A DNA stretch of 47,679 nucleotides, from positions 1 to 47,679 of IMG/VR virus record IMGVR_UViG_3300031886_000658; one strand, written 5' to 3'. This stretch comes from a virus. The translations under genes and the position numbers were made by a program. Shown piece after piece: positions 1 to 7,800 of the stretch. The notes beneath the pieces were generated by a model, which had not been told where the DNA came from, made no database searches, and saw nothing but the letters and a program-made list of their open reading frames with translations. Position 1 is the first letter of the stretch. Each line of letters opens with the position of its first letter.

Positions 1-466
1 AAAATTTAAGTTTACCTATAAATTCTTTTTCATTAGAAAATTCTGCATGATAACTTGCTGTTATACTTTTACGATCTAATCCATCTGTTGCTGTTAACCA
101 TTTATTCCACCAATTAAATCCTGGACTAGCATTAGTAGTCATATGTACACTAAGATAATTACTAACCGGATCTTTATATGCTTTAATTAAATCTATTAAT
201 CCTTTATATGCAGTTGGCTCACCGCCACTAAAACTAAAATGAAACTTATCAAACCCTTGAGTTCTAGCTTGACTTTTAATTTCGTCCATTGTACGAATAT
301 ATTGTAAAAGGGGTCGATGGTCTACAACTTTACTTTTAGCATACGGCCAACAATAACTACAATCGTAATTACAAAATCTTCCTAAGATCCAACTAACTGA
401 AAAAACATTATTTTCCAGCATAGTTCGTTGTCCTAGTTTAACTATATTTTCAAATGGTATTGTCAT
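1..466 (-). CDS. Radical SAM protein, N-terminal part (cut by window edge)
   Basis: This is the first 155 residues of a gene that continues beyond the left edge. A CxxxCxxC iron-sulfur motif (C32, C36, C39, in CNYDCSYCW) lies close to the N-terminus, followed by an SGGEP motif near residues 80-84. Both are hallmarks of radical SAM enzymes, which use a 4Fe-4S cluster to cleave S-adenosylmethionine and start radical chemistry. The ATG overlaps the stop of the upstream gene in an ATGA arrangement, so the two are probably translationally coupled. The substrate is unknown. The neighbouring radical SAM, glycosyltransferase-like and dehydrogenase genes suggest a role in a shared modification pathway. 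Whether a C-terminal SPASM/twitch domain exists cannot be seen here. Confidence 0.85.
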   Translation of the reverse strand, partial: MTIPFENIVKLGQRTMLENNVFSVSWILGRFCNYDCSYCWPYAKSKVVDHRPLLQYIRTMDEIKSQARTQGFDKFHFSFSGGEPTAYKGLIDLIKAYKDPVSNYLSVHMTTNASPGFNWWNKWLTATDGLDRKSITASYHAEFSNEKEFIGKLKF

Positions 467-1533
467 GCTATATGCTTTGTTGTATTAAAGATTGTTTTAG
501 AACACGCTTTGACACACGTCATACACTTATTATCACCGTGCCAATAATCCCCCATATGTTCCCATAGTATAATATCTTTACCAAGAACGCCATCTTTACA
601 ATTTGGTACTCCAATATTTTCTAACATATCTTTTGTATTTTGTGCTGTTATATTTCTTAAAGTATGAATAGGTAATGTTTCTTTTAATGGTTGTTCTAAA
701 TAATCGCTACCTATCAAACAACAAGAAAGAATATTTCCATACGGATCAACATATATCCCTTGATCTTCCATACACTTTGGTTTAATAATAGCTTTACTAA
801 TTGCTTCATATCTAACATCTTTATCTAATAAACTTTCTAATGTTGTATTTGGTACTTTTTTATATTCTGGTCGTGTAGCTGGTTCAAGATCGTATTCATA
901 ATTTCCATCTAAGTCTTGAACTGCAAACTTATCCATTTCATAAAATCTTGTAGTACTAACAAAATTTACTTCTTGTACTCCTTTTCCTAATAAAAAATAT
1001 TCAAGTGTTTCAACATCATCTTCATTATGTTTAAAAACTAAACTATCTACTCTTGCTACGCCACCTGCTTTAATAAATGCTTCCATATTGTCAATAACTT
1101 TTGAAAACTTTGTATTCCTTCTGTATAGTTCGTGCTTCCCTTCAAACCCATCTATACCAAATACAACATTACTATTACTAACTGAACCTATTACAGGAGC
1201 AAGTTTACTCCACCACTCTTCGTTACGCATACCACCATTAGTATGAAGTGCTAATCTACAAGTAGGATTTGCATCTCTTACATACTGAAAAATTTCTAAG
1301 CAATCTTTTGCAAATGCAGGATCACCATAATTTCCACAACTATAAAAATTTGTTAACTGAGCTAAAAATTCTTTTGGAAACCATTCTTTAAATTCAGCTA
1401 TACTAATATCTCCATTACGAATAAAAGGTCTTGTAGCACCTCCTGAGAAATTCCTTGCACACATAGGACATTGTGCTTGACACTTGTCTGTTAATTCAAT
1501 ATGAACTGTTTTTATATCCTTAATTCTCTGCAT
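463..1533 (-). CDS. Radical SAM protein with C-terminal SPASM-like cysteine domain
   Basis: The protein is about 356 residues from the chosen ATG. The radical SAM motif CQAQCPMC gives C18, C22 and C25. The usual GGEP motif is replaced by a CGNYGDP stretch. The C-terminal third carries cysteines at about 254, 271-272, 312, 337, 340 and 344, the pattern of a SPASM domain that holds auxiliary iron-sulfur clusters. SPASM enzymes commonly modify peptides or proteins, but some act on other substrates. The frame is open further upstream to 1629. I prefer 1533 because the protein then begins just before the conserved strand leading into the Cys motif, and the overlap with the preceding gene falls to 14 bases. 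It overlaps the next radical SAM gene by 4 bases. Confidence 0.85.
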   Translation of the reverse strand: MQRIKDIKTVHIELTDKCQAQCPMCARNFSGGATRPFIRNGDISIAEFKEWFPKEFLAQLTNFYSCGNYGDPAFAKDCLEIFQYVRDANPTCRLALHTNGGMRNEEWWSKLAPVIGSVSNSNVVFGIDGFEGKHELYRRNTKFSKVIDNMEAFIKAGGVARVDSLVFKHNEDDVETLEYFLLGKGVQEVNFVSTTRFYEMDKFAVQDLDGNYEYDLEPATRPEYKKVPNTTLESLLDKDVRYEAISKAIIKPKCMEDQGIYVDPYGNILSCCLIGSDYLEQPLKETLPIHTLRNITAQNTKDMLENIGVPNCKDGVLGKDIILWEHMGDYWHGDNKCMTCVKACSKTIFNTTKHIA

Positions 1534-2200
1534 TATATTGTTTCTTGAGCCATTCAAAATCATTAATTTTAAATAATGCTTCTCTATTACCTTGGTTCGC
1601 TTCTCCGTATTTTTTACCTGCGTTAGCACCCATTATAGCATAATCGCCATTAGGCTTATCCATACCTTCATTACACCACACCATTAATCGCATTTCAGTT
1701 TCTTCGTCTACCTGTCCTCTAATAAGTCTACTTGATAACTTAACACATTCGCGGAATGCACTTTTCCACGTATTAAAAGGATCTGTATTAAATGCTGTAG
1801 TATTACTAATTTCTTCATGGGCAAAAAATTTATTACTAATACTAGTTGTCATATCAGGATGACTAACATCCATATCTATTGTAAGTTGTCTTGGCAATAA
1901 CTTTACACCACCATGACCGTATTCTAAAAAGTTTACAGGGTTTTGACAACGCCATACATGAACAGCATCATGATCCCATTCACTTGCAATATAATCAAAC
2001 TTCCAATCTTCTTTTAGTTGAGCATCACCATCTACTACCCAAAACATTTTTGTAAAGCATTTCTTGGCCGCGGCTATATGAGCTTGATGTATACCTTTTA
2101 CACCATGAACACGTTTAGCCATGGGAAACCTAGCTTTCAGATCTTCATAAACTTTATCTGCATTAGGTTCTTCATAGCTTATAAAAACAATATCATACAT
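1520..2200 (-). CDS. Glycosyltransferase-like protein (DxD, 226 aa)
   Basis: This 226-residue protein opens with a beta strand, has a conserved AKRVHGVKG stretch, and then VVDGD (D57, D59). The last resembles the DxD metal/nucleotide-sugar site of GT-A fold glycosyltransferases. The 298-residue product encoded at 9450-10346 shares the same order of motifs (F-I/L-SY-x-EPNA near the start, AKRVHGV, VDGD), so the two are paralogues. The rest is rich in aromatic residues with no membrane segment, so it is probably cytoplasmic. It overlaps the upstream SGNH-type gene by 8 bases. The sugar donor and acceptor are unknown. The GT assignment is inferred from the DxD and the context and is not certain. 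Confidence 0.65.
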   Translation of the reverse strand: MYDIVFISYEEPNADKVYEDLKARFPMAKRVHGVKGIHQAHIAAAKKCFTKMFWVVDGDAQLKEDWKFDYIASEWDHDAVHVWRCQNPVNFLEYGHGGVKLLPRQLTIDMDVSHPDMTTSISNKFFAHEEISNTTAFNTDPFNTWKSAFRECVKLSSRLIRGQVDEETEMRLMVWCNEGMDKPNGDYAIMGANAGKKYGEANQGNREALFKINDFEWLKKQYNAEN

Positions 2201-3038
2201 ATGGTTCCAGCTCTTTTGCTAATTGTTCATGAAGCTCTCTACTAGGATGACCATGATCAGGAAAATCAGCTGACTGTTTCATATAATCAAGAAGCTCTTC
2301 ATAAGCATTAACGTGATTTTTAAATTCTTCTGTTTCAGCTAAATCAGATCTTAACGCTGAAACATTATTAATTGATTCCCAAGATGTAATTAACGGTAAT
2401 TCTTTACCTATTATTTTTGTCAACCAATCACGATGAATATGTTTAATAAAAGTATAATCTTTTTCTAAGCCTAACGTACCACTCCACCCCTCAATCAAAA
2501 GCCACGGAATTTTTGTTTCATCATAAACTCTTTGTGCTCCATCAAATGCAACTTTCAGCATAATACGATTTAAGCCTGCAATTGTATCAACTGTATCAAT
2601 ACCTTCTTCATAACTTGCTTCAAAGTGTTTTTCTAAATCACAAAGACCGGCTTTACTTGCATAAGCTCTTTCCTTTACAATTCTTGTATAATTTCTAAGA
2701 GGTTCTGTTAACACCCAAATAATAATATCAGGATTATAAAATACAGACGAAGTAAATGGAGGTGCTAATCCTAATGCTTCTTCTGATTTAAAAATTGCTT
2801 CAAAGTTTCCAGCACCACCAAAACAATGATTAGCTACAGCATGACCGAATAATGTTTCTAAGTAATAACCAAATCCAGGCCACACTAATTGAAAAGGTTT
2901 AGGATGTTTTAACTCAAGATATTTGTCTTGATTAAAAGGCCTAAAAATAGGACTACCATTCGCAACACTAGGTCCAGGAGTAACTGTTCCCCATTCTCCT
3001 AATCCGTTACTATCTCCAACAATTAAAATCTTTTTCAT
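2193..3038 (-). CDS. SGNH/GDSL-type hydrolase-like protein
   Basis: The 281-residue protein starts with a hydrophobic strand leading into GDSN (residues 8-11), the block I signature of SGNH hydrolases with the nucleophilic Ser at 10. FGGAGN near residues 73-78 fits the Gly/Asn oxyanion-hole blocks, and DHGH (D261, H264) near the C-terminus fits the block V Asp-x-x-His pair. Known SGNH enzymes are esterases, O-acetyl esterases or acyltransferases, often acting on acyl groups of glycans. No signal peptide is visible, so action is likely intracellular. It overlaps both neighbours (8 and 4 bases) inside the small (-) operon with a nucleotide-sugar dehydrogenase. A role in acylating or deacylating a sugar is inferred from context. 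Confidence 0.75.
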   Translation of the reverse strand: MKKILIVGDSNGLGEWGTVTPGPSVANGSPIFRPFNQDKYLELKHPKPFQLVWPGFGYYLETLFGHAVANHCFGGAGNFEAIFKSEEALGLAPPFTSSVFYNPDIIIWVLTEPLRNYTRIVKERAYASKAGLCDLEKHFEASYEEGIDTVDTIAGLNRIMLKVAFDGAQRVYDETKIPWLLIEGWSGTLGLEKDYTFIKHIHRDWLTKIIGKELPLITSWESINNVSALRSDLAETEEFKNHVNAYEELLDYMKQSADFPDHGHPSRELHEQLAKELEPYV

Positions 3039-4207
3039 CGTGTATTACCGTAATGAATAACCTTGTGTTTAGTTGACTTATATTTCCTCCAAGGATCTAT
3101 TACGATACTATCGTCATTTAAGAAACAATACAATTCAGAATGTGCTAATAATACTATAGCACTAAATGGTCCTTTCTGCGGACATATCAATGGATCAACT
3201 TGCATACAATGATATCCGACTTCTGAACAATAATGACCAACTAACAAACTATAACTACCATCTATTATATCTACTCCTGGTTTATAACTAATACCATTTA
3301 ATAATATTGGTAATCTAGTTTCTTCGGCTAACCTAATTAATTTCTTAGCCATGTTTTTGGCCTGTACTTCTCTAGCCTTCATTATAGCATCAAACCAATC
3401 ATATTGCAAGTCCAATTTTTGGGCCATATACCGTAATGCAATATTATCTCTTGGATGACATGAACCTCCATCACCCATTCCTGCATTCATATATTTGGTG
3501 CTAATAATTCGTTTTTTACTTTTTGAAAGAGCGCCAGTGACTACATCTACATTTATATTACCTTGTTTTTCGGCAACATCTTGGATCATGTTTACAAATC
3601 CAATTTTCATACTAATAAAAGTATTATAAAAAATCTTGATACATTCAGCTTCGTCCCAAGTACCAACTTCATATCGTGGTTTATTTTCCATAATGGATTT
3701 ATAAAATTCTATTAACTGTTCTGCATCACCAGATAACTTTCCATCTTCAGTTCCAATTATAACCATTTCAGGATTTACCATATCCCAAGCTACTGTACCC
3801 ATAGCAATAAAATATGGATTATAAACAAAACGGGTATTTGTAATTAATGAAGCAAATTCTCTGCGAGTAGTACCTGGTAAAACTGTACTAATAAGAACTA
3901 ATAATTGTTTCTTATTCATATGCTCATTAGCTTCTCGTAAAACATCAACTACAATATCATAAGCAAAATCTTTAGGTTCTAACTGCGAAGTAGGACCTTT
4001 ACCATCATAATCAGGATGATGTGGGGTAGGTACAGCAACAAAAACAATATCTTGATTTTCAACTGCTTCTTTTATGGTGTCTTTAATAGCAACAATATCG
4101 CTGTTTACTTTAGCAATATCATAACCGGTTACATCATGGCCTTTTTCGGCAACTACAGTAGCACATGGTAACCCTAATTTTCCTAAACCAATAAACGCTA
4201 ACTTCAC
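3035..4207 (-). CDS. UDP-glucose/GDP-mannose dehydrogenase family protein (full length)
   Basis: The 390-residue protein begins with a Rossmann GxGxxG (GLGKLG, about residues 7-12). It contains GGSCHPRDN with the expected catalytic Cys at about 250 and ends with a GISYKPG segment of the C-terminal sugar-nucleotide domain. Family members oxidise the C6 alcohol of a UDP- or GDP-sugar to a carboxylate using two NAD+. The usual GGxCxPKD has Arg in place of Lys here. The frame also has an ATG at 4219, but that ATG lacks a ribosome site. The GTG at 4207 has GGAG six bases upstream and places the Rossmann strand at the N-terminus, so I chose GTG. A late-type promoter lies at 4251-4258. The exact sugar substrate is not visible. 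Confidence 0.85.
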   Translation of the reverse strand: MKLAFIGLGKLGLPCATVVAEKGHDVTGYDIAKVNSDIVAIKDTIKEAVENQDIVFVAVPTPHHPDYDGKGPTSQLEPKDFAYDIVVDVLREANEHMNKKQLLVLISTVLPGTTRREFASLITNTRFVYNPYFIAMGTVAWDMVNPEMVIIGTEDGKLSGDAEQLIEFYKSIMENKPRYEVGTWDEAECIKIFYNTFISMKIGFVNMIQDVAEKQGNINVDVVTGALSKSKKRIISTKYMNAGMGDGGSCHPRDNIALRYMAQKLDLQYDWFDAIMKAREVQAKNMAKKLIRLAEETRLPILLNGISYKPGVDIIDGSYSLLVGHYCSEVGYHCMQVDPLICPQKGPFSAIVLLAHSELYCFLNDDSIVIDPWRKYKSTKHKVIHYGNTR

Positions 4208-4233
4208 ACTATTCTCCATTCATTATATGCGTA

Positions 4234-4241
4234 TATAAATA
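4234..4241 (+). promoter_or_regulatory. Late promoter (TATAAATA), rightward
   Basis: An exact copy of the T4 late promoter consensus TATAAATA lies 31-38 bases before the first ATG of the (+) gene at 4272. In T4 this element is read by RNA polymerase carrying gp55, and a gp55 gene is present in this window. It sits nine bases from an opposing copy on the other strand. Confidence 0.7.
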
Positions 4242-4250
4242 CTGATACAA

Positions 4251-4258
4251 TATTTATG
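4251..4258 (-). promoter_or_regulatory. Late promoter (CATAAATA), leftward
   Basis: The (-) strand reads CATAAATA, one base from the T4 late consensus, about 44 bases before the GTG start of the nucleotide-sugar dehydrogenase. It would drive the leftward group of dehydrogenase, SGNH-type, DxD and radical SAM genes. It faces the rightward copy at 4234-4241, so the two predicted start sites fall in nearly the same place. Confidence 0.6.
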
Positions 4259-4271
4259 GCAGATTTTCTAT

Positions 4272-5570
4272 ATGATTCCTTTAACTGACTACATAGGTTC
4301 TAACGTTTTTGTTCGTGAAGTTAAGATGTCTATTGCTACTACAAAGCTACAAGATGCCTTTAAAGAAAACGAAATCTGGGACCAAGATGTGCGATATTTT
4401 CATGCCATGATAAAATATCCAGGCTGGCATAGAGCCATTGATATTTTTAAATTTTTACATAAAAAAGCAATAAAAAAATTACGAAAAGATCCAAAACTAT
4501 TTTATGTCCTAGATGCGAGTACTGAAGGGTTTAGCACAATATATGGCAATACTCCATTCTTTGATATATTATATTTTAATTGTGAAAAATATAGAATTCC
4601 TCCTAAGAAAGTAATATTCTTTTCTTCTAATATGGTTGATGAGGAAAATCTTATTAGATTTAATTATGAAAATAAAATAGAAGCGTCTATTAACGTTTGT
4701 TCTTTCCATAACTTTGAGCATATGCTCTTTGGACTAAAAGACTACACACAAATTTATGGTATGAACTTACCGAAGATTCACGGTTATCATGTTGATGATA
4801 ATGACTTTGTTAATAAGTTAGCAGATGAACGATACCTAGACGTATTAAAACATTCTAAAAGGTTTTACTATGGTGAGAAATATTTCTTAAGCCTTAGTAG
4901 GGTACCAAGACCACATAGGATTTTAAGTGCTTATGATCTCTTTAATAGTGATATCTTTGAAAAAGGTATAGTAAGTTGCGGACCTATTCCAGGGAAAGAT
5001 AAAACAGAACATTTCCATCAAATACTTCCAGAGAATTGTGAAATAACATTAGAGCAATTACAAAAGTTTAGAAAACAATTACCTTTAATTGCAGATACAG
5101 AAGACTTTGATACTAATCATGCTATGAGTTTGCACTCGCATTTGCATTGGTCTACTTTATTTCAAGTTGTAGGCGAAACATTTACAGAAGACTGGCATGG
5201 AACTAGTAGATTCTGGAGTGAAAAAACATTTAGAGCTATATTTCATATGGAACCTTTTATTATTTGGGGACAGCCTAATGCTAATCGAAACTTAGAAAAG
5301 TATGGGTATAAATTATATGAAACAATGTTTGATTATGATTACTTTGATAGCGAACAAGATACTACTAAACGCTGGCACAAACTTCTTGAAGTAATAAAGG
5401 ATAGTGTAAAATACTTAAATAGCTTAGATAAACAAAAACAATTAGAATGGAAATTTAAGGAGCAAGAAGTACTTAGGCATAACTACAAAGTAATGTACTG
5501 TAATACACATACCAGAACTGTTATGTCTGATTTGTCACTTAAACTGAAAGCTATAATAGATGACGCCTGA
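4272..5570 (+). CDS. Uncharacterised protein, possible glycosyltransferase
   Basis: This is a 432-residue soluble protein with many aromatic and basic residues. I do not recognise a named family with certainty. The segment around residues 315-345 (SEKTFRAIFHMEPFIIWGQPN, then a leucine-rich KYGYKLYE) resembles the C-terminal donor-site block of some GT-B-like glycosyltransferases, in which a conserved EKT/F precedes a PFI-x-G-P-like strand. The first ATG (4272) has no clear ribosome site. An ATG at 4326 follows GAAG and is an alternative start that removes 18 residues. It heads a three-gene rightward unit behind a TATAAATA element, and the next small gene overlaps its end by 11 bases. The context supports a sugar-related role. 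Function is inference. Confidence 0.6.
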   Translation: MIPLTDYIGSNVFVREVKMSIATTKLQDAFKENEIWDQDVRYFHAMIKYPGWHRAIDIFKFLHKKAIKKLRKDPKLFYVLDASTEGFSTIYGNTPFFDILYFNCEKYRIPPKKVIFFSSNMVDEENLIRFNYENKIEASINVCSFHNFEHMLFGLKDYTQIYGMNLPKIHGYHVDDNDFVNKLADERYLDVLKHSKRFYYGEKYFLSLSRVPRPHRILSAYDLFNSDIFEKGIVSCGPIPGKDKTEHFHQILPENCEITLEQLQKFRKQLPLIADTEDFDTNHAMSLHSHLHWSTLFQVVGETFTEDWHGTSRFWSEKTFRAIFHMEPFIIWGQPNANRNLEKYGYKLYETMFDYDYFDSEQDTTKRWHKLLEVIKDSVKYLNSLDKQKQLEWKFKEQEVLRHNYKVMYCNTHTRTVMSDLSLKLKAIIDDA

Positions 5571-5697
5571 AGAGAAAAAAGAGAAGAAGAAAAAAGAACG
5601 TGAGGAACTAATGAAAAAGTTTCTTGCCAAGGGTGGAAAAGTTGAAAAAATTCCATACAGCGTAACAAAAGAACAGCTGAAACGAGGACAATTTTAG
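5560..5697 (+). CDS. Small Lys-rich conserved-looking protein (45 aa)
   Basis: This short frame begins at an ATG overlapping the end of the upstream gene and ends in a TAG that shares one base with the GTG of the next gene. The product starts MTPEEKKEKKKKER, continues through a LMKKFLAKGGKVEKIPY segment and ends KRGQF. The N-terminal part is a highly charged predicted helix with alternating Lys and Glu. The tight coupling on both sides makes it a real gene in an operon and argues against chance. I recall similar tiny Lys-rich proteins with a KFLxxGGKVxKIPY-like core in marine T4-like phages, but cannot verify this. No function can be assigned. Confidence 0.7.
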   Translation: MTPEEKKEKKKKEREELMKKFLAKGGKVEKIPYSVTKEQLKRGQF

Positions 5698-6638
5698 TGT
5701 TTAGCAAAAAACAATTAATAACCTTACAACCTAAAAGAATTTTTTGCTTTGGTTGTAGTTTTACACAATACTTGTGGGCCACCTGGGCAGAAATTATAGG
5801 ATACGAATTTCCTGACGCTGAATTTTATAATTTCGGAAAGTCTGGTGCTGGTAATCAATATATTTTTAATATGTTAATGCAGGCTGATTCTGTATATAAC
5901 TTTACTCATGAAGATTTAGTAATGATACAATGGACTAATGTAAGTAGAGAAGATAGATACTTACACGCTGGACATAAAGGACTACTTAATACAGAATCAA
6001 AACACGGAGCATGGTCTACACCAGGAAACATTTATACACAAGGATTTTACGATCATGTATGGTTAAAAAAGTATTTTAGCGAATACGGAGCAATGGTTAG
6101 AGATTTAGCTTTTATTAAAGCGGCTCATCAAATACTTAAACATAAAGCCCAGTGGCATTTCTTACAAATGAATAATTTAGTCATGTATGCCAATCAATGG
6201 GATGTACCAATAAAGATTGAAGATAATGTAAGTCAAAAAAAGCATGGTGATATGTCACGACTACAACAATTAAAAGATATCTATAGTGACACAATTGAAC
6301 ACTTGTCAAACAGTTTTTACGATGTATTATATAATAATAATTGGAATCAAAAATTTAAAGCCGATAGAAAACTAGTTAATAAACAATTCCAAGACGGTCA
6401 TCCACATCCATTAGAACACTACGATTACTTAAAAAGAACTTTTAAACATGACTGGTCAGCACGAACAAACAAAGGTGTTAGTGATTTACAAAAAAAATGG
6501 ATTCAACTTATGAATGATGCTTCACATAATAAAGATAAATTTAGCATTTATAAGGAAGAAAGACGTTGGACAGATATGGCTTTTTATGAATTAAGATTAC
6601 GCAAAACAGCTGATCCGGATTTTAGATTACACCGATAA
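5697..6638 (+). CDS. SGNH-type hydrolase-like protein, GTG start
   Basis: The 313-residue protein begins at a GTG that overlaps the preceding TAG by one base. FCFGCSFT (residues 16-23) is a block I-like strand in which Ser follows Cys, GKSGAGN (47-53) fits the Gly/Asn blocks, MIQWTN (about 76-81) fits the third strand, and DGHPHP (D233, H235) resembles the C-terminal Asp/His block. The spacing matches an SGNH hydrolase fold, although the nucleophile context GCSFT differs from the usual GDS. It is a distant relative of the SGNH-type protein at 2193-3038. Its end overlaps the end of the convergent radical SAM gene by 17 bases. A glycan or lipid esterase/acyltransferase role is inferred. Confidence 0.7.
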   Translation: MFSKKQLITLQPKRIFCFGCSFTQYLWATWAEIIGYEFPDAEFYNFGKSGAGNQYIFNMLMQADSVYNFTHEDLVMIQWTNVSREDRYLHAGHKGLLNTESKHGAWSTPGNIYTQGFYDHVWLKKYFSEYGAMVRDLAFIKAAHQILKHKAQWHFLQMNNLVMYANQWDVPIKIEDNVSQKKHGDMSRLQQLKDIYSDTIEHLSNSFYDVLYNNNWNQKFKADRKLVNKQFQDGHPHPLEHYDYLKRTFKHDWSARTNKGVSDLQKKWIQLMNDASHNKDKFSIYKEERRWTDMAFYELRLRKTADPDFRLHR

Positions 6639-7800
6639 GTTCTGGAAACGTTTCTAAAAAATCTCTATTCCTTATTTTATCATAATGTTCGGTATAAGAT
6701 TTAAACTTAATATGTGAATCAGGATTATATTCTGAATAATCAATATATCTTAAAACTCCATTTAATTGCGATCTTATTCCAAGACCTGTAACAGTTTTTA
6801 AATAATTTGCAATTTTTTGATAAGCTACTTGTTTATACTGGCTAGGTAATACTGCTAAAGTATAATGTTTAGGATCTACAATATTATACAAAATGCCATT
6901 TGATATATCAAATCCTTGACTTTGCATATATTCTAAAAAATCAGTAATAGTTATAATATTAAAAACACTAACAACTGTATTAAAATTTAATTTAACATGA
7001 GGGGACTTTTCTTTTATAATATTTAAATTATTTTCAATATCAGTCCAAACAGTTCCCTCCCTTATATATTCAGCACGATTGCCCCAGCTATCTAAACTAG
7101 CATCAACTTGAACGTTAGCAAATTGATTCCATAATGTAGTAATACATTCTTTTTTATAAAACAAATTACTAACATTAGAATTATATCTTAATGTAACATC
7201 AGTACGATTATTATCAATTAAGTATTCTAAAATATCATAATGCTTATCAGTAAGTAATGGCTCTCCGCCAGCAAAATAAAAAACATCTATATCTTTATAA
7301 TAGGGTTCAAATTGTTCATATAAAGCATCATTATTATCACCACCTGCAAAAAGAAAAATATTTTCCTTACCATCTTCTTGAGCCCAACTAGAACTAAATG
7401 TTGCACTACACGTTCTACATTTAAAATTACAAATATTACTCCAACGCACATCCATATAACGTAATTTCATTTCATCAAGACTACCATCTGGATTAGTTTC
7501 GTCAATAAACGACATATACTTTGCAAACTGTCTATTGTTATGCATACGTGAACTCTTATTACCTGCTTCTTCATGTGTCCAACATTGACGACAAACTTTA
7601 GGCTTCATACCCGAAAGCATTGCCAAACGCATTTTTTTATATTCAGGACTATTCCAAATATCTTTTATAGAATTTGTATGTGTATTTCCTAATGGTTTAT
7701 TATAATCGCCTATGCAACAAGGTAATACTTTACCATCTGCATTGACATACATATGAAGCCACGGAAGAATACATAGTGTTTTAGAGCTGTTTGCAGTCAT
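6622..7800 (-). CDS. Radical SAM protein with N-terminal twitch/SPASM-like domain
   Basis: From the preferred ATG the protein is 392 residues. An N-terminal cysteine-rich domain (C10, C28, C29, C70, C73, with NADGKVLPCC and CRQCW) resembles half of a SPASM/twitch auxiliary-cluster domain but comes before the radical SAM core, not after it. The core motif CNFKCRTC gives C124, C128 and C131, and FAGGEP lies at about 177-181. This order matches proteins named twitch domain-containing radical SAM in phage genomes. The frame is open to 7833, but starting at 7800 places the LCILPW element at the N-terminus. It overlaps the upstream homologue by 20 bases. The substrate is unknown. Confidence 0.85.
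   Translation of the reverse strand: MTANSSKTLCILPWLHMYVNADGKVLPCCIGDYNKPLGNTHTNSIKDIWNSPEYKKMRLAMLSGMKPKVCRQCWTHEEAGNKSSRMHNNRQFAKYMSFIDETNPDGSLDEMKLRYMDVRWSNICNFKCRTCSATFSSSWAQEDGKENIFLFAGGDNNDALYEQFEPYYKDIDVFYFAGGEPLLTDKHYDILEYLIDNNRTDVTLRYNSNVSNLFYKKECITTLWNQFANVQVDASLDSWGNRAEYIREGTVWTDIENNLNIIKEKSPHVKLNFNTVVSVFNIITITDFLEYMQSQGFDISNGILYNIVDPKHYTLAVLPSQYKQVAYQKIANYLKTVTGLGIRSQLNGVLRYIDYSEYNPDSHIKFKSYTEHYDKIRNRDFLETFPELIGVI

Noticed and set aside
4208-4219. ATG at 4219 as the start of the full-length dehydrogenase
   Set aside because: It has no ribosome site, and the sequence after it itself forms the GGAG site for the GTG at 4207. It is kept only as an alternative.
5483-5782. A 99-codon (-) frame
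   Set aside because: It runs across the junction of three clearly coupled (+) genes and has no recognisable features.
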